A DNA stretch of 64,000 bases from Clostridia bacterium (GCA_022786605.1 JALFWW010000008.1:35092-99091); one strand, 5' to 3'. Counted from the stretch's first letter, positions 29,382-39,697 are shown. Notes: generated by a model from the letters alone, not told the origin. Numbers and translations: made by a program.

Positions 29382-30890
29382 GTGAAGGCAGTGAGCCAAG
29401 AAAAATATGTACTGGAAATGACAGATATCGAAAAGCAGTTTCCCGGTGTAAAAGCGCTGGATCATGCAATGCTCAAACTGCGTCCCGGTACTGTACATGC
29501 CCTCATGGGGGAAAATGGTGCAGGGAAATCAACATTGATGAAATGTCTTTTCGGTATTTATAAACAGGATGGTGGCAGAATTGTCATTGATGGTCAGGAA
29601 ACAGCGTTTTCTGGACCTAAAAATGCGCTGGACAACGGTGTAGCAATGGTACATCAGGAACTGAATCAGGTATTGAAGCGCAGCGTTATGGAAAATATCT
29701 GGCTGGGTCGTTTTCCCAAACAGGGTGGACTGGTCAGCCATAAAAAAATGTATCAGGAAACTCAGAAAGTATTCGAGGAACTGGAAATCCCCGTTAACCC
29801 TAAGACAATCATCGGCAAACTGAGCGTATCCCAGAGACAGATGGTAGAAATCGCGAAGGCCGTATCATATAATGCAAAAATTCTTGTATTGGACGAACCT
29901 ACGTCCTCTCTGACCCATGAAGAAGTAGAGCATTTGTTCCGCATCATCAACAAACTCCGGGATAAAGGCGTAGCTATGGTTTACATCAGCCATAAAATGG
30001 AAGAAATTTTGCAGATTTCTGACGAAGTTACTATCATGCGTGACGGTAAATGGATCGCGACAGAAAACGCAAAAGATCTGACAACAGATAGAATCATTCA
30101 GCTCATGGTAGGTCGTGATCTGACAGATCGTTTCCCGCCGAAAACAAACAAACCGGGCGAAGTTCTGCTGGATGTAAAAAATCTGACAGGGAAATATATG
30201 CCGACCTGTCAGGACGTAAGTTTCCAGCTGCGTAAAGGTGAAATCCTTGGTGTGGCAGGTCTGGTGGGCAGCAGAAGAACAGAACTTCTGGAAACCATTT
30301 TCGGTATCGCCCATCACCAGAGCGGCGAAATGTACATGCATGGCAAAAAAGTCGTGAACAAAGACGCAAAAACAGCCATCAAAAATGGCTTTGCGCTGCT
30401 GACAGAAGAACGTCGTGCCACAGGTATTTTTGGCGGCATGAGTATCCAGTTCAACTCCGTCATTGCCAATATCAAAAACTATCGGAAAGGTTTTTTACTT
30501 TCCAATGGTAAGATGAAAGAAGACACTAAGTGGGTCATTGACAGTATGCATGTAAAAACTCCCAGTCAGAAAACCCATATCCGCTCACTTTCCGGTGGTA
30601 ACCAGCAGAAGGTAATTTTGGGCAGATGGCTGCTGACAAAACCGGAAGTTCTGCTTCTGGACGAACCCACCCGCGGTATTGACGTAGGTGCGAAATACGA
30701 AATCTATCAGCTGATCATTGATCTGGCGCAGGAAGATAAAGGTGTTATCGTGGTTTCTTCCGAAATGCCAGAACTTTTGGGGATTTGTGACAGAATCATG
30801 GTTATGAGCAATGGTCACTTGGCTGGTATTTTGGATGTCAAAGACGCAACACAGGAAGAAATCATGCGTCTGGCAGCAAAATATGTATAA
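29382..30890 (+). CDS. mglA: Galactose ABC transporter ATP-binding protein
   Basis: A tandem ATPase of about 502 aa energising sugar import at the inner membrane face. The N-half has Walker [10 protein letters not shown], signature [14 protein letters not shown] and Walker [10 protein letters not shown]; the C-half has [14 protein letters not shown] and [10 protein letters not shown], while its Walker A is the degenerate GLVGSRRTE usual in this family. Several in-frame GTG codons lie at the 5' end (29379, 29382, 29391); 29382 has AGGA at 6 nt, but the choice is not secure. Confidence 0.94.
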   Translation: MKAVSQEKYVLEMTDIEKQFPGVKALDHAMLKLRPGTVHALMGENGAGKSTLMKCLFGIYKQDGGRIVIDGQETAFSGPKNALDNGVAMVHQELNQVLKRSVMENIWLGRFPKQGGLVSHKKMYQETQKVFEELEIPVNPKTIIGKLSVSQRQMVEIAKAVSYNAKILVLDEPTSSLTHEEVEHLFRIINKLRDKGVAMVYISHKMEEILQISDEVTIMRDGKWIATENAKDLTTDRIIQLMVGRDLTDRFPPKTNKPGEVLLDVKNLTGKYMPTCQDVSFQLRKGEILGVAGLVGSRRTELLETIFGIAHHQSGEMYMHGKKVVNKDAKTAIKNGFALLTEERRATGIFGGMSIQFNSVIANIKNYRKGFLLSNGKMKEDTKWVIDSMHVKTPSQKTHIRSLSGGNQQKVILGRWLLTKPEVLLLDEPTRGIDVGAKYEIYQLIIDLAQEDKGVIVVSSEMPELLGICDRIMVMSNGHLAGILDVKDATQEEIMRLAAKYV

Positions 30891-30907
30891 TGGGGAGGTA
30901 AAACAGA

Positions 30908-31927
30908 ATGGAAAAAGTGAAAAAGTTCAAAAGCGATAAGACCTGGCAGGAATTGCTGCTGGATTATGCGCTTTACATTATTTTGGTTATTATGATCATC
31001 GGCGTAATTGCTGCCGATCCTTCATTCTTGTCTATGAATAACTTTTTGAAGATTTTGGCACAGGCTTCTACCAGAGCCATTCTGGCGCTGGGTGTTGCTG
31101 GTATGATCGTATTGGCAGGTACTGACTTGTCTGCTGGTCGTATTTTGGGCTGTGGTGCTGCTATCTCTGCATCCTTATTGCAGAGTGTTACATACGCATC
31201 CCGTATGTATCCTCAGATCACAGAACCACTGCCGCTGATTCTGCCTTTGCTGCTGTCCATCGTGGTTTGTGTGGCTTTCTGTCTGCTGAACGGTTTTGGT
31301 GTGGCAAAACTGCATATGCACGCATTTATCATTTCCTTGGGTACACAGCTTATCGCTTATGGCGCCCTGTGTCTGTACATCGATAGCCAGAAGGGCGGCG
31401 CACAGCCTATCGCCAGCTTGGACCCCAGATATATCGAACTGGTAAATGGTTACTGGCTGGGTCTGCCACATCTGGTTTACTTTATGTTTATTTGTGCAAT
31501 CATTATGTGGTTTGTATGGAATAAAACAACACTGGGTAAAAACATGTTTGCTATCGGCGGTAACCCCGAAGCGGCTGCTGTATCCGGTGTAAACGTAGCA
31601 AAAAATATTATGCTGATCTATTTGGTAGCTGGTATCCTTTACGGTATCGCTGCTTTCCTGGAAGCTGGTCGTATCCAGAGTGTAACAACAGCTACCGGTA
31701 CCAACTATGACCTGGATGCTATCTCCGGCTGCGTTATCGGTGGTGTATCCTTCTCCGGTGGTGTTGGTACGATCCCTGGTATCCTCATTGGTGTTATCAT
31801 CCTGCAGGTAATCAACTACAGCCTGTACTATCTGGGCGTTAACGCATATCTGCAGTACATCATCAAAGGTCTGATCATCATTCTGGCTGTTGCCATCGAC
31901 GTACGTAAGTATATTGCAAAGAAATAA
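30908..31927 (+). CDS. mglC: Galactose ABC transporter permease
   Basis: A 339-aa BPD_transp_2 family permease with about ten membrane helices. Family motifs: LAGTDLSAGRILGCGAAI near residues 65-80, the coupling segment GNPEAAAVSGVNVAKN, and GCVIGGVSFSGGVGTIPG near 275-292. GGGGAGG lies 9 nt before the ATG, 17 bp after mglA. It forms the membrane channel with MglA. Confidence 0.95.
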   Translation: MEKVKKFKSDKTWQELLLDYALYIILVIMIIGVIAADPSFLSMNNFLKILAQASTRAILALGVAGMIVLAGTDLSAGRILGCGAAISASLLQSVTYASRMYPQITEPLPLILPLLLSIVVCVAFCLLNGFGVAKLHMHAFIISLGTQLIAYGALCLYIDSQKGGAQPIASLDPRYIELVNGYWLGLPHLVYFMFICAIIMWFVWNKTTLGKNMFAIGGNPEAAAVSGVNVAKNIMLIYLVAGILYGIAAFLEAGRIQSVTTATGTNYDLDAISGCVIGGVSFSGGVGTIPGILIGVIILQVINYSLYYLGVNAYLQYIIKGLIIILAVAIDVRKYIAKK

Positions 31928-31952
31928 TTTTTTCGGTATGATGTGATATGGA

Positions 31953-31990
31953 AATTCCCCCGTTTGATTACGGGGGAATTGTTGCAATTT
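31953..31990 (+). terminator. Terminator after mglC
   Basis: Ten-bp perfect stem AATTCCCCCG with CGGGGGAATT around an 8-nt loop. The T-tract is weak (GTTGCAATTT), so some read-through into the gal genes is possible. Confidence 0.7.
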
Positions 31991-32018
31991 GAAGTGGTGA
32001 GAAAAAAGGAGGGATTTT

Positions 32019-32264
32019 GTGGCAGATACACAAAAACCTGTAAACCCGGAGGAACTGGAACAGCGGATACATGAACTGGAAGAACGGGAAAAAGCTCTGG
32101 AAGAAAAAGAGAGTGAACTGAAACAAAAAGAAAGTGCGTTTACAGGCGCGAAATATAACCTGTATTCCCATATCAATGTTTCTTTAAAAACTATGAATAT
32201 TGTGGTGGCAGTCATTGCCATCGCGCTGGTACTTGCCATTGTGGCAGGGGTTATTTATCGATAA
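32019..32264 (+). CDS. Small coiled-coil membrane protein, 81 aa
   Basis: Not recognised. GTG start after AAGGAGGGAT. Residues about 9-42 are a heptad-like, highly charged helix (ELEQRIHELEEREKALEEK) and residues about 59-79 are one hydrophobic helix (IVVAVIAIALVLAIVAGVI) ending in YR. The topology suggests a tail-anchored cytoplasmic coiled coil. It sits between the mgl transporter and galK, 15 bp before galK, and may be co-transcribed; no function is implied. Confidence 0.75.
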   Translation: MADTQKPVNPEELEQRIHELEEREKALEEKESELKQKESAFTGAKYNLYSHINVSLKTMNIVVAVIAIALVLAIVAGVIYR

Positions 32265-32279
32265 AACAGGAGGACCCGC

Positions 32280-33539
32280 ATGAAACAAAATTGGAACAAA
32301 GAAAGCCTTTTGGCAGCCTACCCTCGTTTTGAGACACAGCCAGATTTTTATCTGGGACGGATGGCAGACGCGGAAAAAGGTTTTGCAGATACATTCGGCA
32401 AAGAAGCGGAACGTTTTTTCAGCGCACCTGGCAGAACGGAAATCGGCGGCAACCATACAGACCATCAGCATGGTTGTGTATTGGCGGCGGCAGTAGATTT
32501 AGATATTTTCGGTGCGGCAGCGAAAAATGACAGTCATATCATCCGTATTTTCTCCGAAGGCTATGGCATGGAAGAAATTTCTCTGGATGATTTGGAAGTG
32601 AAAAAAGAAGAAATCAACACAACCGCATCCCTCATCCGAGGGGTGGCTTCCAAAATCACACAGATGGGGTATACACTGGGCGGTCTGGATATGTATACCG
32701 TTTCCAATGTACTGAAAGGCTCCGGCATTTCTTCTTCCGCGGCTTATGAAGTGCTGGTAGGTACTGTCATCAACGCACTATATTGTGAAAATAAACTGAC
32801 CCCTGTGGAAATCGCACAGATCGGTCAGTATGCGGAAAATGTGTACTTTGGCAAAATGAGCGGTCTCATGGACCAGACAGCGTCTTCCGTAGGCGGCGTT
32901 GTTGCCATTGACTTCCGGGATAACGCAAATCCCGTCGTAAGAAAGCTGGATTTTGATTTCACAAAAGCAGGCTATGCCCTGTGTATCATCGACAGCGGCG
33001 CGGACCATGCGGACTTGTCTGATGAATATTCCGCCATCCCTATGGAAATGCGGCAGGTAGCGGCGCACTTTGGCAAAGAAGTGCTGCGGGAAGTGGCTCT
33101 GGCAGACTTTTTAGCAGATATGGCTGCTGTTCGGGAAAAAGCAGGTGACCGCGCGACACTGCGTGCTTACCATTTTCTGAAAGACAATCAGAGAGCCATT
33201 GACGAAGCGGCAGCGCTGGAAGCAGGAGATTTTGACAAGTTCTTATCTCTGGTGAAAGAATCTGGCTATTCTTCTTTCATGTATTTGCAGAATGTGTATG
33301 TTTCCGGTAGTGTACAGCATCAGGAAGTTGCTTATACTTTAGGGGCTTGTGAAGCGGCATTGGCAGGCAAAGGCGCTTACCGTGTCCATGGCGGTGGTTT
33401 TGCCGGAACCATTCAGGCTTTTGTGCCTCAGGAAATGCTAGCAGGTTTTGTGGAACAGATGGAAAAAGCTGTGGGCAAGGGCAGATGTCATGTGCTGTCC
33501 ATTCGTCCCGCAGGCGGCACAGAATTGATGAAGGTTTGA
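32280..33539 (+). CDS. galK: Galactokinase (clostridial-type GHMP kinase)
   Basis: Phosphorylates galactose to galactose-1-phosphate with ATP. 419 aa. The galactokinase signature is the variant PGRTEIGGNHTDHQHG (residues 50-65) in place of GRVNLIGEHTDY. The ATP loop KGSGISSSAAYE and the C-terminal HGGGFAGTIQAF motif are clear. GGAGG lies upstream at 7 nt. It is followed by galE and galT, completing the Leloir pathway downstream of the transporter. Confidence 0.93.
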   Translation: MKQNWNKESLLAAYPRFETQPDFYLGRMADAEKGFADTFGKEAERFFSAPGRTEIGGNHTDHQHGCVLAAAVDLDIFGAAAKNDSHIIRIFSEGYGMEEISLDDLEVKKEEINTTASLIRGVASKITQMGYTLGGLDMYTVSNVLKGSGISSSAAYEVLVGTVINALYCENKLTPVEIAQIGQYAENVYFGKMSGLMDQTASSVGGVVAIDFRDNANPVVRKLDFDFTKAGYALCIIDSGADHADLSDEYSAIPMEMRQVAAHFGKEVLREVALADFLADMAAVREKAGDRATLRAYHFLKDNQRAIDEAAALEAGDFDKFLSLVKESGYSSFMYLQNVYVSGSVQHQEVAYTLGACEAALAGKGAYRVHGGGFAGTIQAFVPQEMLAGFVEQMEKAVGKGRCHVLSIRPAGGTELMKV

Positions 33540-33560
33540 GAAAAATAGGAGGGATGCTCT

Positions 33561-34544
33561 ATGGCAATTTTGGTATTGGGTGGCGCAGGCTATATCGGTT
33601 CTCATACGGTGTATGCCCTGTGTGAAGCAGGCAGAGAAGTAGTGGTTGTAGATAATCTGGAAACAGGACACGCAGAAGCGGTACATCCTGACGCAAAGTT
33701 TTACAAAGGCGATATTTCTGATAAACCTTTCCTGAACGATGTATTCCAGAAAGAAAATATCGAAGCGGTTATCCATTTTGCTGCTTATTCTCTGGTAGGG
33801 GAAAGCGTGGAAAATCCCCTGAAATATTATGAAAACAACCTGAGCAAAACAAGAGATATGCTGGAAGTTATGGTAGCCAACGGCGTGGACAAATTCGTAT
33901 TCTCCTCCACAGCAGCGACATACGGCGAACCTGAACGGGTGCCTATTCTGGAAAACGACCGTACAGAACCTACCAACCCTTACGGCGAAACAAAACTGGC
34001 AATGGAAAAAATGTTCAAATGGACAGGAAACGCAACAGGTCTGCGTTATGTATCCCTGCGTTACTTCAACGCTTGTGGCGCTCATGTCAGCGGCAATATC
34101 GGGGAAGCACATAATCCCGAAAGCCATCTGATTCCCTTGATTTTGCAGGTGCCTAATGGCAAACGGGAATTCATCAGCATTTTTGGCAATGACTATCCCA
34201 CACCCGATGGCACATGTATCCGTGACTACATCCATGTAACAGACTTGGCGGATGCGCATATTTTGGCTGTGGATTACCTGCTGAAAGGCGGTCAGAGTGA
34301 CATCTTCAATCTGGGCAACGGCGTTGGTTTCTCTGTAAGAGAAGTTATCGAAACCGCAAGAAAAGTGACAGGTCATCCCATTCCCGCCAAAGAAGTGGCT
34401 CGTCGTGCCGGCGACCCCGCACAGCTCATTGCTTCCAGTGAAAAAGCGAAAAAAGTGCTGGGCTGGAACCCGCAGCATGACAGTCTGGAAGAAATCATTT
34501 CTTCCGCATGGAATTGGCACAAAAATCACCCCAATGGTTTTTGA
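33561..34544 (+). CDS. galE: UDP-glucose 4-epimerase
   Basis: Interconverts UDP-galactose and UDP-glucose with bound NAD+. The 327-aa extended SDR has the GGAGYIGSH loop (7-15), [11 protein letters not shown] with the catalytic serine/threonine near 116-117, and the catalytic pair Y141 and K145 in NPYGETK. AGGAGGG lies 11 nt before the ATG. It lies between galK and galT with short gaps, so it is in the same operon. Confidence 0.97.
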   Translation: MAILVLGGAGYIGSHTVYALCEAGREVVVVDNLETGHAEAVHPDAKFYKGDISDKPFLNDVFQKENIEAVIHFAAYSLVGESVENPLKYYENNLSKTRDMLEVMVANGVDKFVFSSTAATYGEPERVPILENDRTEPTNPYGETKLAMEKMFKWTGNATGLRYVSLRYFNACGAHVSGNIGEAHNPESHLIPLILQVPNGKREFISIFGNDYPTPDGTCIRDYIHVTDLADAHILAVDYLLKGGQSDIFNLGNGVGFSVREVIETARKVTGHPIPAKEVARRAGDPAQLIASSEKAKKVLGWNPQHDSLEEIISSAWNWHKNHPNGF

Positions 34545-34558
34545 GAAAGGGGAAAGAC

Positions 34559-36058
34559 ATGGTAAATAAAGCAATTCGAGATTTGGCGCTCTATGGCGTC
34601 AGAACAGGGCTCATTACAGAGGCAGATGTGCCTTATGTCATCAACCGTTTGATAGATGAAATGAAACTGGATGCTTATGAGGAACCCACAGGTGAGGTGG
34701 AAACAGATCTGGAAATCATTTTGGCTGTTTTGCTGGAAGATGCCTGCAAACGAGAACTGATTCCTGACAGCATCGTGTATAAAGATTTGTTCGATACAAA
34801 ACTCATGGGTGTTATGACACCTTTCCCTAGAGAAGTTATTGGGAAATTCCGTGAACTTCACGCAGAAAATCCCGAAAAAGCAACAGACTGGTATTATGAC
34901 TTCAGCTGTAATACTGACTACATCCGCAGATACCGCATCAAAAAGGATATGCGCTGGAAAACTATGACAGAATACGGTGAAATCGACATCACCATCAATC
35001 TGTCCAAGCCAGAAAAAGACCCCAAAGCCATTGCTGCGGCAAAATTGGCTCCCCAGAGCGGTTATCCCAAATGTATGCTTTGTCGGGAAAACGAAGGTTA
35101 TGCTGGGCGGGTGAACCATCCTGCCAGAGAAAACCACCGCATCATTCCGTTGCGCATTGCGGGAAATGACTGGTTCTTCCAGTATTCTCCCTATGTGTAT
35201 TACAATGAACACTGCATCGTGTTCAATGGACAGCATGTGCCTATGAAAATCGATAGAAACGCTTTTGCGAAAATGTTCGATTTCATCAACTTCCTGCCTC
35301 ATTACTTTGTAGGCTCCAATGCAGATTTGCCCATCGTAGGCGGTTCTATCCTTTCCCATGACCATTTCCAAGGCGGACGTTATACTTTCGCCATGGAACG
35401 GGCAGAAGTGGAACGGAAAGCAGTCTGCAAGGGTTTTGAGGATGTGGAAATGGGCGTTGTGAAATGGCCTATGTCCGTTATCCGTATTTCCCATAAAGAC
35501 CATCATCGTTTGATCGACTGCGCAGATATGATTTTGCAGAAATGGCGTGGTTATACAGACGAAGATGCCTTTATCTTTGCGGAAACAGATGGGGAACCGC
35601 ATAACACCATTACACCTATTGCAAGAAAACGTGGTGACAAATATGAACTGGATTTGGTACTGCGCAACAACATCACCACAGAAGAACATCCTCTGGGTGT
35701 GTACCATCCTCACAGCCATCTGCACCATATCAAGAAAGAAAATATCGGCTTGATTGAGGTTATGGGTCTTGCGGTACTGCCTGCCAGACTGAAAGAAGAA
35801 ATGCAGTGCTTGAAAGAAGCTATCCTTTCCGGCGCTGATCTGGAAGCAGACGAAAAGACCAGCAGCCATGCCCAGTGGGCGCGGGAATTCCTGAAAAAAT
35901 ATGATACTGTGACAGCAGAAAATCTGGACAGCATCATTCAGGAAGAAATTGGTCTGGTATTTGCGCAGGTTCTGGAAGACGCTGGCGTATATAAAAGAAC
36001 AGCGGAAGGACAGGCGGCATTTGACCGTTTCCTGCGTCATTGCGGCGCGGAAATCTAA
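34559..36058 (+). CDS. galT: UDP-glucose-hexose-1-phosphate uridylyltransferase, class II
   Basis: Exchanges UMP between UDP-glucose and galactose-1-phosphate. At 499 aa it is the long Firmicutes type (GalT2), not the 350-aa E. coli type. Family signatures: NEHCIVFNGQHVPM, the GSILSHDHFQGGRY block supplying the nucleophilic histidine region, and HPHSHLHHIKKENIG. Start 34559 has AAAGGGG upstream; a longer open frame overlapping galE has no ribosome site. It ends at a hairpin shared with the convergent thi operon. Confidence 0.96.
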   Translation: MVNKAIRDLALYGVRTGLITEADVPYVINRLIDEMKLDAYEEPTGEVETDLEIILAVLLEDACKRELIPDSIVYKDLFDTKLMGVMTPFPREVIGKFRELHAENPEKATDWYYDFSCNTDYIRRYRIKKDMRWKTMTEYGEIDITINLSKPEKDPKAIAAAKLAPQSGYPKCMLCRENEGYAGRVNHPARENHRIIPLRIAGNDWFFQYSPYVYYNEHCIVFNGQHVPMKIDRNAFAKMFDFINFLPHYFVGSNADLPIVGGSILSHDHFQGGRYTFAMERAEVERKAVCKGFEDVEMGVVKWPMSVIRISHKDHHRLIDCADMILQKWRGYTDEDAFIFAETDGEPHNTITPIARKRGDKYELDLVLRNNITTEEHPLGVYHPHSHLHHIKKENIGLIEVMGLAVLPARLKEEMQCLKEAILSGADLEADEKTSSHAQWAREFLKKYDTVTAENLDSIIQEEIGLVFAQVLEDAGVYKRTAEGQAAFDRFLRHCGAEI

Positions 36059-36092
36059 TTCCTTTAGTAAAAATAAAATAACAGATAAAAAC

Positions 36093-36125
36093 AGAAGAGC
36101 AGGGGTGGAGAATCCCTGCTCTTCT
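36093..36125. terminator. Hairpin between convergent galT and thiE
   Basis: Twelve-bp perfect stem AGAAGAGCAGGG with CCCTGCTCTTCT. The better T-tract lies on the minus-strand side (TGTTTTTATC), so it serves the thi operon well and galT less clearly. Confidence 0.75.
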
Positions 36126-36167
36126 GCTGTCTTGGAATATATTATCAAATATTAGAAAGTAAGCTAT

Positions 36168-36746
36168 TTATAATTGCATCATGCCAGACATGATGCAGCC
36201 GCCTTTGGCACCGCAGTCCATAACTTCCTGCAACTGTTTTTCATTGATTTTGATGCCGCCAATGGCATAAACAGGAATGGATACTTTGCGGCAGACTTCT
36301 TCCAGAAAAACAAGTCCTCTGGGTGGAAGTCCCTTTTTGCAGTCTGTGATGTAAATATGCCCGGCGGTGATGTAAGTTGCCCCCAGTTTTTCCGCTTCTT
36401 CCGCCTCTGCTGGCGCGTGAATGGAGGTTCCCACATGAGAGAAGCTGGAAAGTTCTTCTTTGTGGGCACGGAGCAGAGGAAGGGGCAGATGAATGGCATC
36501 ACAGCCCAGTTCTTTTGCTGCACGGAAATAGGTGTGTAGGATACAGGGAACATTGTGACGCTGACAGATTGCCAATACATCTTTCGCCAGAGCGGTGTAT
36601 TCTTCTTCTGACAAATCCTTTTCCCGCAGAATCAAACCTTTGGGATGGTGCTTACAGATTTCTTCTATCTGTTTCAGAAAAGGGCATTTGCTCAATGTGC
36701 GGTTTGATACCGCAAGGATATGGGAAAACAACGCATCATCATACAT
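36168..36746 (-). CDS. thiE: Thiamine-phosphate synthase (ThiE/TenI family)
   Basis: A 192-aa TIM barrel of the ThiE/TenI family; ThiE joins HMP-PP and thiazole phosphate to thiamine phosphate. Seen: LILREKDLSEEEY (pyrophosphate-side REK), DAIHLPLP in place of the usual HLGQ, and AGHIYITDCKKGLPPRG with IGGIKINE phosphate loops. The HLGQ change and short length leave a TenI-like role possible. It overlaps the thiH stop by 8 bp with no strong ribosome site, so translation is probably coupled. Last gene of thiSFGHE. Confidence 0.82.
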   Translation of the reverse strand: MYDDALFSHILAVSNRTLSKCPFLKQIEEICKHHPKGLILREKDLSEEEYTALAKDVLAICQRHNVPCILHTYFRAAKELGCDAIHLPLPLLRAHKEELSSFSHVGTSIHAPAEAEEAEKLGATYITAGHIYITDCKKGLPPRGLVFLEEVCRKVSIPVYAIGGIKINEKQLQEVMDCGAKGGCIMSGMMQL

Positions 36747-37953
36747 AGATATAATCGCTCATGACCGGCTGGAGATTGTTTTTCAGCAGGGTATCGTACA
36801 CTTCCTGTACAGATCTACCGTCATCGATCTCGAACTGGTCGTCTCCTTTCTTTTCGGTTTCCGCGGAATGTTCGCCGATGCCGGTGCTGACACCTGCGGA
36901 AATTTTGGTTGCGGCAATGTTCACCAGATTGTCACGAACACGGGCGCATTCTCTGCTGGAAATGGTGATGTTCGCAAAAGGCATGAACAGACGGTATGCG
37001 CATACTACCTGCAAAAGCTGGGTTTCGTGAACATCCATGGGATTGATGCGGTCATTGTTGATGATGGGGCGCAGTCTGGGACAGGAGAATGCGATTTCCG
37101 CATGGGGATATTTCCGCTGAAGCAGATATGCGTGATAACCTGTAGCGAAAGCGTCCTTGCGGAAGTCATCCAGACCCAGCAATGCGGCAAAACCAACACC
37201 ACGCATACCGCCTTTCAAGGCGCGTTCCTGTGCGTTCAAACGGTAAGGGAAAATCCGCTTGTGTCCTGCCAGATGCAAGGTTTCGTATTTATCGGAATTG
37301 TATGTTTCCTGGAATACCGTTACATAGTCGGCGCCGCATTCATGGAGATATGCGTACTCGTCGGAGTTAACAGGATAAATTTCCAGACCGATGACTTTGA
37401 AATATTTCTTTGCGATTTTGCAGGCTTCCCCGATATATTGTACTGTGGATTTGCTGCGGCTTTCACCGGTGAGAATGAGGATTTCCTGCAAACCTGTTTT
37501 GGCGATGGCTGCCATTTCCCTGTCGATTTCTTCTTCGTTCAGCTGGGCGCGGTTGATTTTATTATGGCAGTTGAAACCGCAGTAAATACAGTAGTTTTCG
37601 CAGTAGTTGGCAATGTAGATAGGTGTGAACATGTATATACTGTTGCCAAAATGCTTTCTGGTTTCCACACGGGCTGCCTGGGCGATGTCTTCCAGCAGAG
37701 GCAGAGCGGCAGGAGAGAGCAGAGCGGCAAAATCCTCAGGGGTACGGCTATCGTGTACCAAAGCCCGGCGTACGTCCGCTTCTGTGTATTTGTCGTAATC
37801 ATAAGCTTCCATGGCGGCAATGACCTGATCCATCACATCGGATTCCAGCACTTCCATACCGGGCAGATAAGTCATATGGTCGATACGGTTTTTCTTCTGG
37901 TCTTCCAGAATTTCTTCACTTAAAATACTTTCGTTCAAATGTTCCTGACTCAT
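36739..37953 (-). CDS. thiH: 2-iminoacetate synthase (radical SAM)
   Basis: Cleaves tyrosine with an adenosyl radical to dehydroglycine for the thiazole ring, the anaerobic route. 404 aa. The radical-SAM cluster motif is C118-x3-C122-x2-C125 (YCENYCIYCGF). The C-terminal half has the ThiH/BATS-like segment SCPRLRP and ISAGVSTGIGEHS. It is homologous to HydG encoded at 44.3 kb. RBS GAGAGGTG at 7 nt; 13 bp after thiG. Confidence 0.96.
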   Translation of the reverse strand: MSQEHLNESILSEEILEDQKKNRIDHMTYLPGMEVLESDVMDQVIAAMEAYDYDKYTEADVRRALVHDSRTPEDFAALLSPAALPLLEDIAQAARVETRKHFGNSIYMFTPIYIANYCENYCIYCGFNCHNKINRAQLNEEEIDREMAAIAKTGLQEILILTGESRSKSTVQYIGEACKIAKKYFKVIGLEIYPVNSDEYAYLHECGADYVTVFQETYNSDKYETLHLAGHKRIFPYRLNAQERALKGGMRGVGFAALLGLDDFRKDAFATGYHAYLLQRKYPHAEIAFSCPRLRPIINNDRINPMDVHETQLLQVVCAYRLFMPFANITISSRECARVRDNLVNIAATKISAGVSTGIGEHSAETEKKGDDQFEIDDGRSVQEVYDTLLKNNLQPVMSDYIYV

Positions 37954-37966
37954 GTTTTTTCACCTC

Positions 37967-38740
37967 TCAATCCTGCAAAAATCCTGTCAGTGGAGAAGAT
38001 GCGCTGGCGCCTCTTTCAAGGGTTCTGCCAAGACCAGCCAGATAAGCGCTGCGTCCTGCTTCGATGGCTTTTTTGAATGCTTCTGCCATCAATTCCACAT
38101 TTCCGGCGGTAGCAACAGCGGTGTTTGCCATGATGGCAGCGGCACCCATTTCCATGGCTTCACAAGCCTGAGAAGGTCTGCCGATACCTGCGTCTACGAT
38201 GATGGGCAAGTTCATTTCGTCAATGAGAATCTGGATGAATTCTTTGGTGCAAAGACCTTTGTTGGAACCGATGGGAGCACCCAGAGGCATGATGCAGGCA
38301 GCACCGGCATTTTCCAAGTCTCTCGCTACATTCAGATCGGGATACATGTAAGGCATGACGATGAAGCCGTCTTTTGCCAGCATTTCTGTGGCACGGATGG
38401 TTTCCTGATTGTCAGGCAGCAGATATTTGGAGTCACGCATGATTTCTACTTTCACAAAGTTTCCACAGCCCAGTTCTCTGGAAAGTTTCGCAATGCGCAC
38501 AGCTTCTTCCGCGTTTCTGGCACCGGATGTATTGGGCAGCAGGGTAACGGTATCGGGGATATAGTCCAGAATGTTGGCAAGACCGCCTTCGTTAGCACGT
38601 CGTACAGCCAGTGTGATGATCTGTGCTTCTGCTTTTTCCACACAAGCCTTTACCAGATCCAGAGAAAATTTCCCGGAGCCAAGAATAAAACGAGATGTAA
38701 ATTCGTGTCCGCCTAAAATGAGTTTGTCATTATTCTGCAT
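37967..38740 (-). CDS. thiG: Thiazole synthase
   Basis: Assembles the thiazole phosphate ring from deoxyxylulose-5-phosphate, dehydroglycine and ThiS thiocarboxylate. 257 aa, TIM barrel. The Schiff-base lysine is K97 in NFVKVEI. The phosphate-binding blocks [12 protein letters not shown] and [11 protein letters not shown] are intact. Thirty-two bp after thiF. Confidence 0.97.
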   Translation of the reverse strand: MQNNDKLILGGHEFTSRFILGSGKFSLDLVKACVEKAEAQIITLAVRRANEGGLANILDYIPDTVTLLPNTSGARNAEEAVRIAKLSRELGCGNFVKVEIMRDSKYLLPDNQETIRATEMLAKDGFIVMPYMYPDLNVARDLENAGAACIMPLGAPIGSNKGLCTKEFIQILIDEMNLPIIVDAGIGRPSQACEAMEMGAAAIMANTAVATAGNVELMAEAFKKAIEAGRSAYLAGLGRTLERGASASSPLTGFLQD

Positions 38741-38772
38741 GATACATTCCTTCTTTCTTCCAAAATCAGATA

Positions 38773-39411
38773 TTATACGGTTTCTTCGCCCAGAAGCAGA
38801 CGGGCGATCATATTGGATTCATGAGCAGCGCAGAGTGCCGCTCTGGGTGCCATGAGGCATTGTCCATGGGCAATATCGGTGGTTTCGTCACCGCAGAGAT
38901 AAAAATTACTGCCGATCTTTCGGGTGTGGATGGTGTTGCTGCTGCCGAAGCCTGCCATGCCGGAAGCGCAGACCAGTTTTTTCTGGGGAAAACATTCCAG
39001 TATGCCGTTGACAAACATGGCTTTCGTTTCCGCGTTGTCGAAGGCTTCGCAGATGATGTCCGCATCAGCAAAAAGGAATTTCAGATTTTCGCTGGTCACT
39101 TTTACACAGTCTGTGGTGATGTTCAGATATGGATTGATCTGGAGCAGTTGTTCTTTTAGGGCATCGGTCTTATACATGCCCACATGGCGCAGCAGATATT
39201 GCTGGCGGTTCAGATTGGTCAGGTCTACACGGTCAAAATCAATGAGGTGCAGATGTCCAACCCCAAGACGTGCCAGAGCGAAGGCAACATTGGAACCAAG
39301 TCCGCCCAGTCCCGCAATGGCAACATGTCCGTTGTCCAGTTTTTGCTGATAGGCTGCTGTGTGGCGTTCCACCAATGCTTCATAAATTTCTGTTTTCGTA
39401 AATGGGTGCAT
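38773..39411 (-). CDS. thiF: Sulfur-carrier adenylyltransferase ThiF
   Basis: An E1-like enzyme that adenylates the C-terminal glycine of ThiS. 212 aa, the short clostridial form. The nucleotide loop GLGGLGSN is at residues 34-41, [15 protein letters not shown] contains the arginine finger, and [15 protein letters not shown] follows. The zinc CxxC pairs of longer E. coli ThiF are absent. It starts two bases after the thiS stop. Confidence 0.95.
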   Translation of the reverse strand: MHPFTKTEIYEALVERHTAAYQQKLDNGHVAIAGLGGLGSNVAFALARLGVGHLHLIDFDRVDLTNLNRQQYLLRHVGMYKTDALKEQLLQINPYLNITTDCVKVTSENLKFLFADADIICEAFDNAETKAMFVNGILECFPQKKLVCASGMAGFGSSNTIHTRKIGSNFYLCGDETTDIAHGQCLMAPRAALCAAHESNMIARLLLGEETV

Positions 39412-39413
39412 GA

Positions 39414-39611
39414 TCAGCCGCCTCCTACAAAACTGACAATTTCGATTTTATCGCCGTCATTGAGATATGTGGTGTCGTATTCGCTTTTGGGCAGGATTTC
39501 TCCGTTTTTTTCCACTGCGATATAGGTACGGCGGTAGTTGTTTTCGTCCAGATAGGCACCAAGGGTTTTGGGTGCGGACAGGGTCAATGTTTTCCCGTTA
39601 ATGGTGATCAT
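39414..39611 (-). CDS. thiS: Sulfur carrier protein ThiS
   Basis: A 65-aa ubiquitin-fold carrier ending in FVGGG; the terminal Gly-Gly is charged by ThiF and donates sulfur to the thiazole. AAAGGAGG lies 10 nt before the ATG, immediately downstream of the terminator-like HMP-PP element. First gene of the thi operon. Confidence 0.96.
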   Translation of the reverse strand: MITINGKTLTLSAPKTLGAYLDENNYRRTYIAVEKNGEILPKSEYDTTYLNDGDKIEIVSFVGGG

Positions 39612-39639
39612 TCAGAAGCCTCCTTTCCAGCGGCGGCAA

Positions 39640-39697
39640 GAAAAAAGAGCTCACAAAGAAATACACCCGTGGTGGTGCACCCCTTCATGAACTCTTG
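39640..39697 (-). promoter_or_regulatory. Candidate HMP-PP riboswitch (thiS motif) embedded in a terminator
   Basis: On the minus strand AAGAGTTCA (plus 39688-39696) pairs with TGAGCTCTT (plus 39645-39653, one G-T wobble) and runs into six Ts. The 34-nt loop is not simple: it holds GGGGTGCACCACC and ACGGGTG blocks that can form an inner helix. Established knowledge: the HMP-PP riboswitch is a small aptamer inside a terminator stem, directly before thiS and often in tandem with a TPP riboswitch. Position, architecture and context fit; the assignment by consensus was from memory, so it needs a covariance search. Confidence 0.75.

Noticed and set aside
39608..39688. A 26-codon minus-strand ORF (start MKGCTTTGVF) whose stop overlaps the thiS start, resembling a leader peptide.
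   Set aside because: It coincides with the terminator-embedded riboswitch candidate, has only a weak ribosome site, and the conserved-looking bases are better explained by RNA structure.
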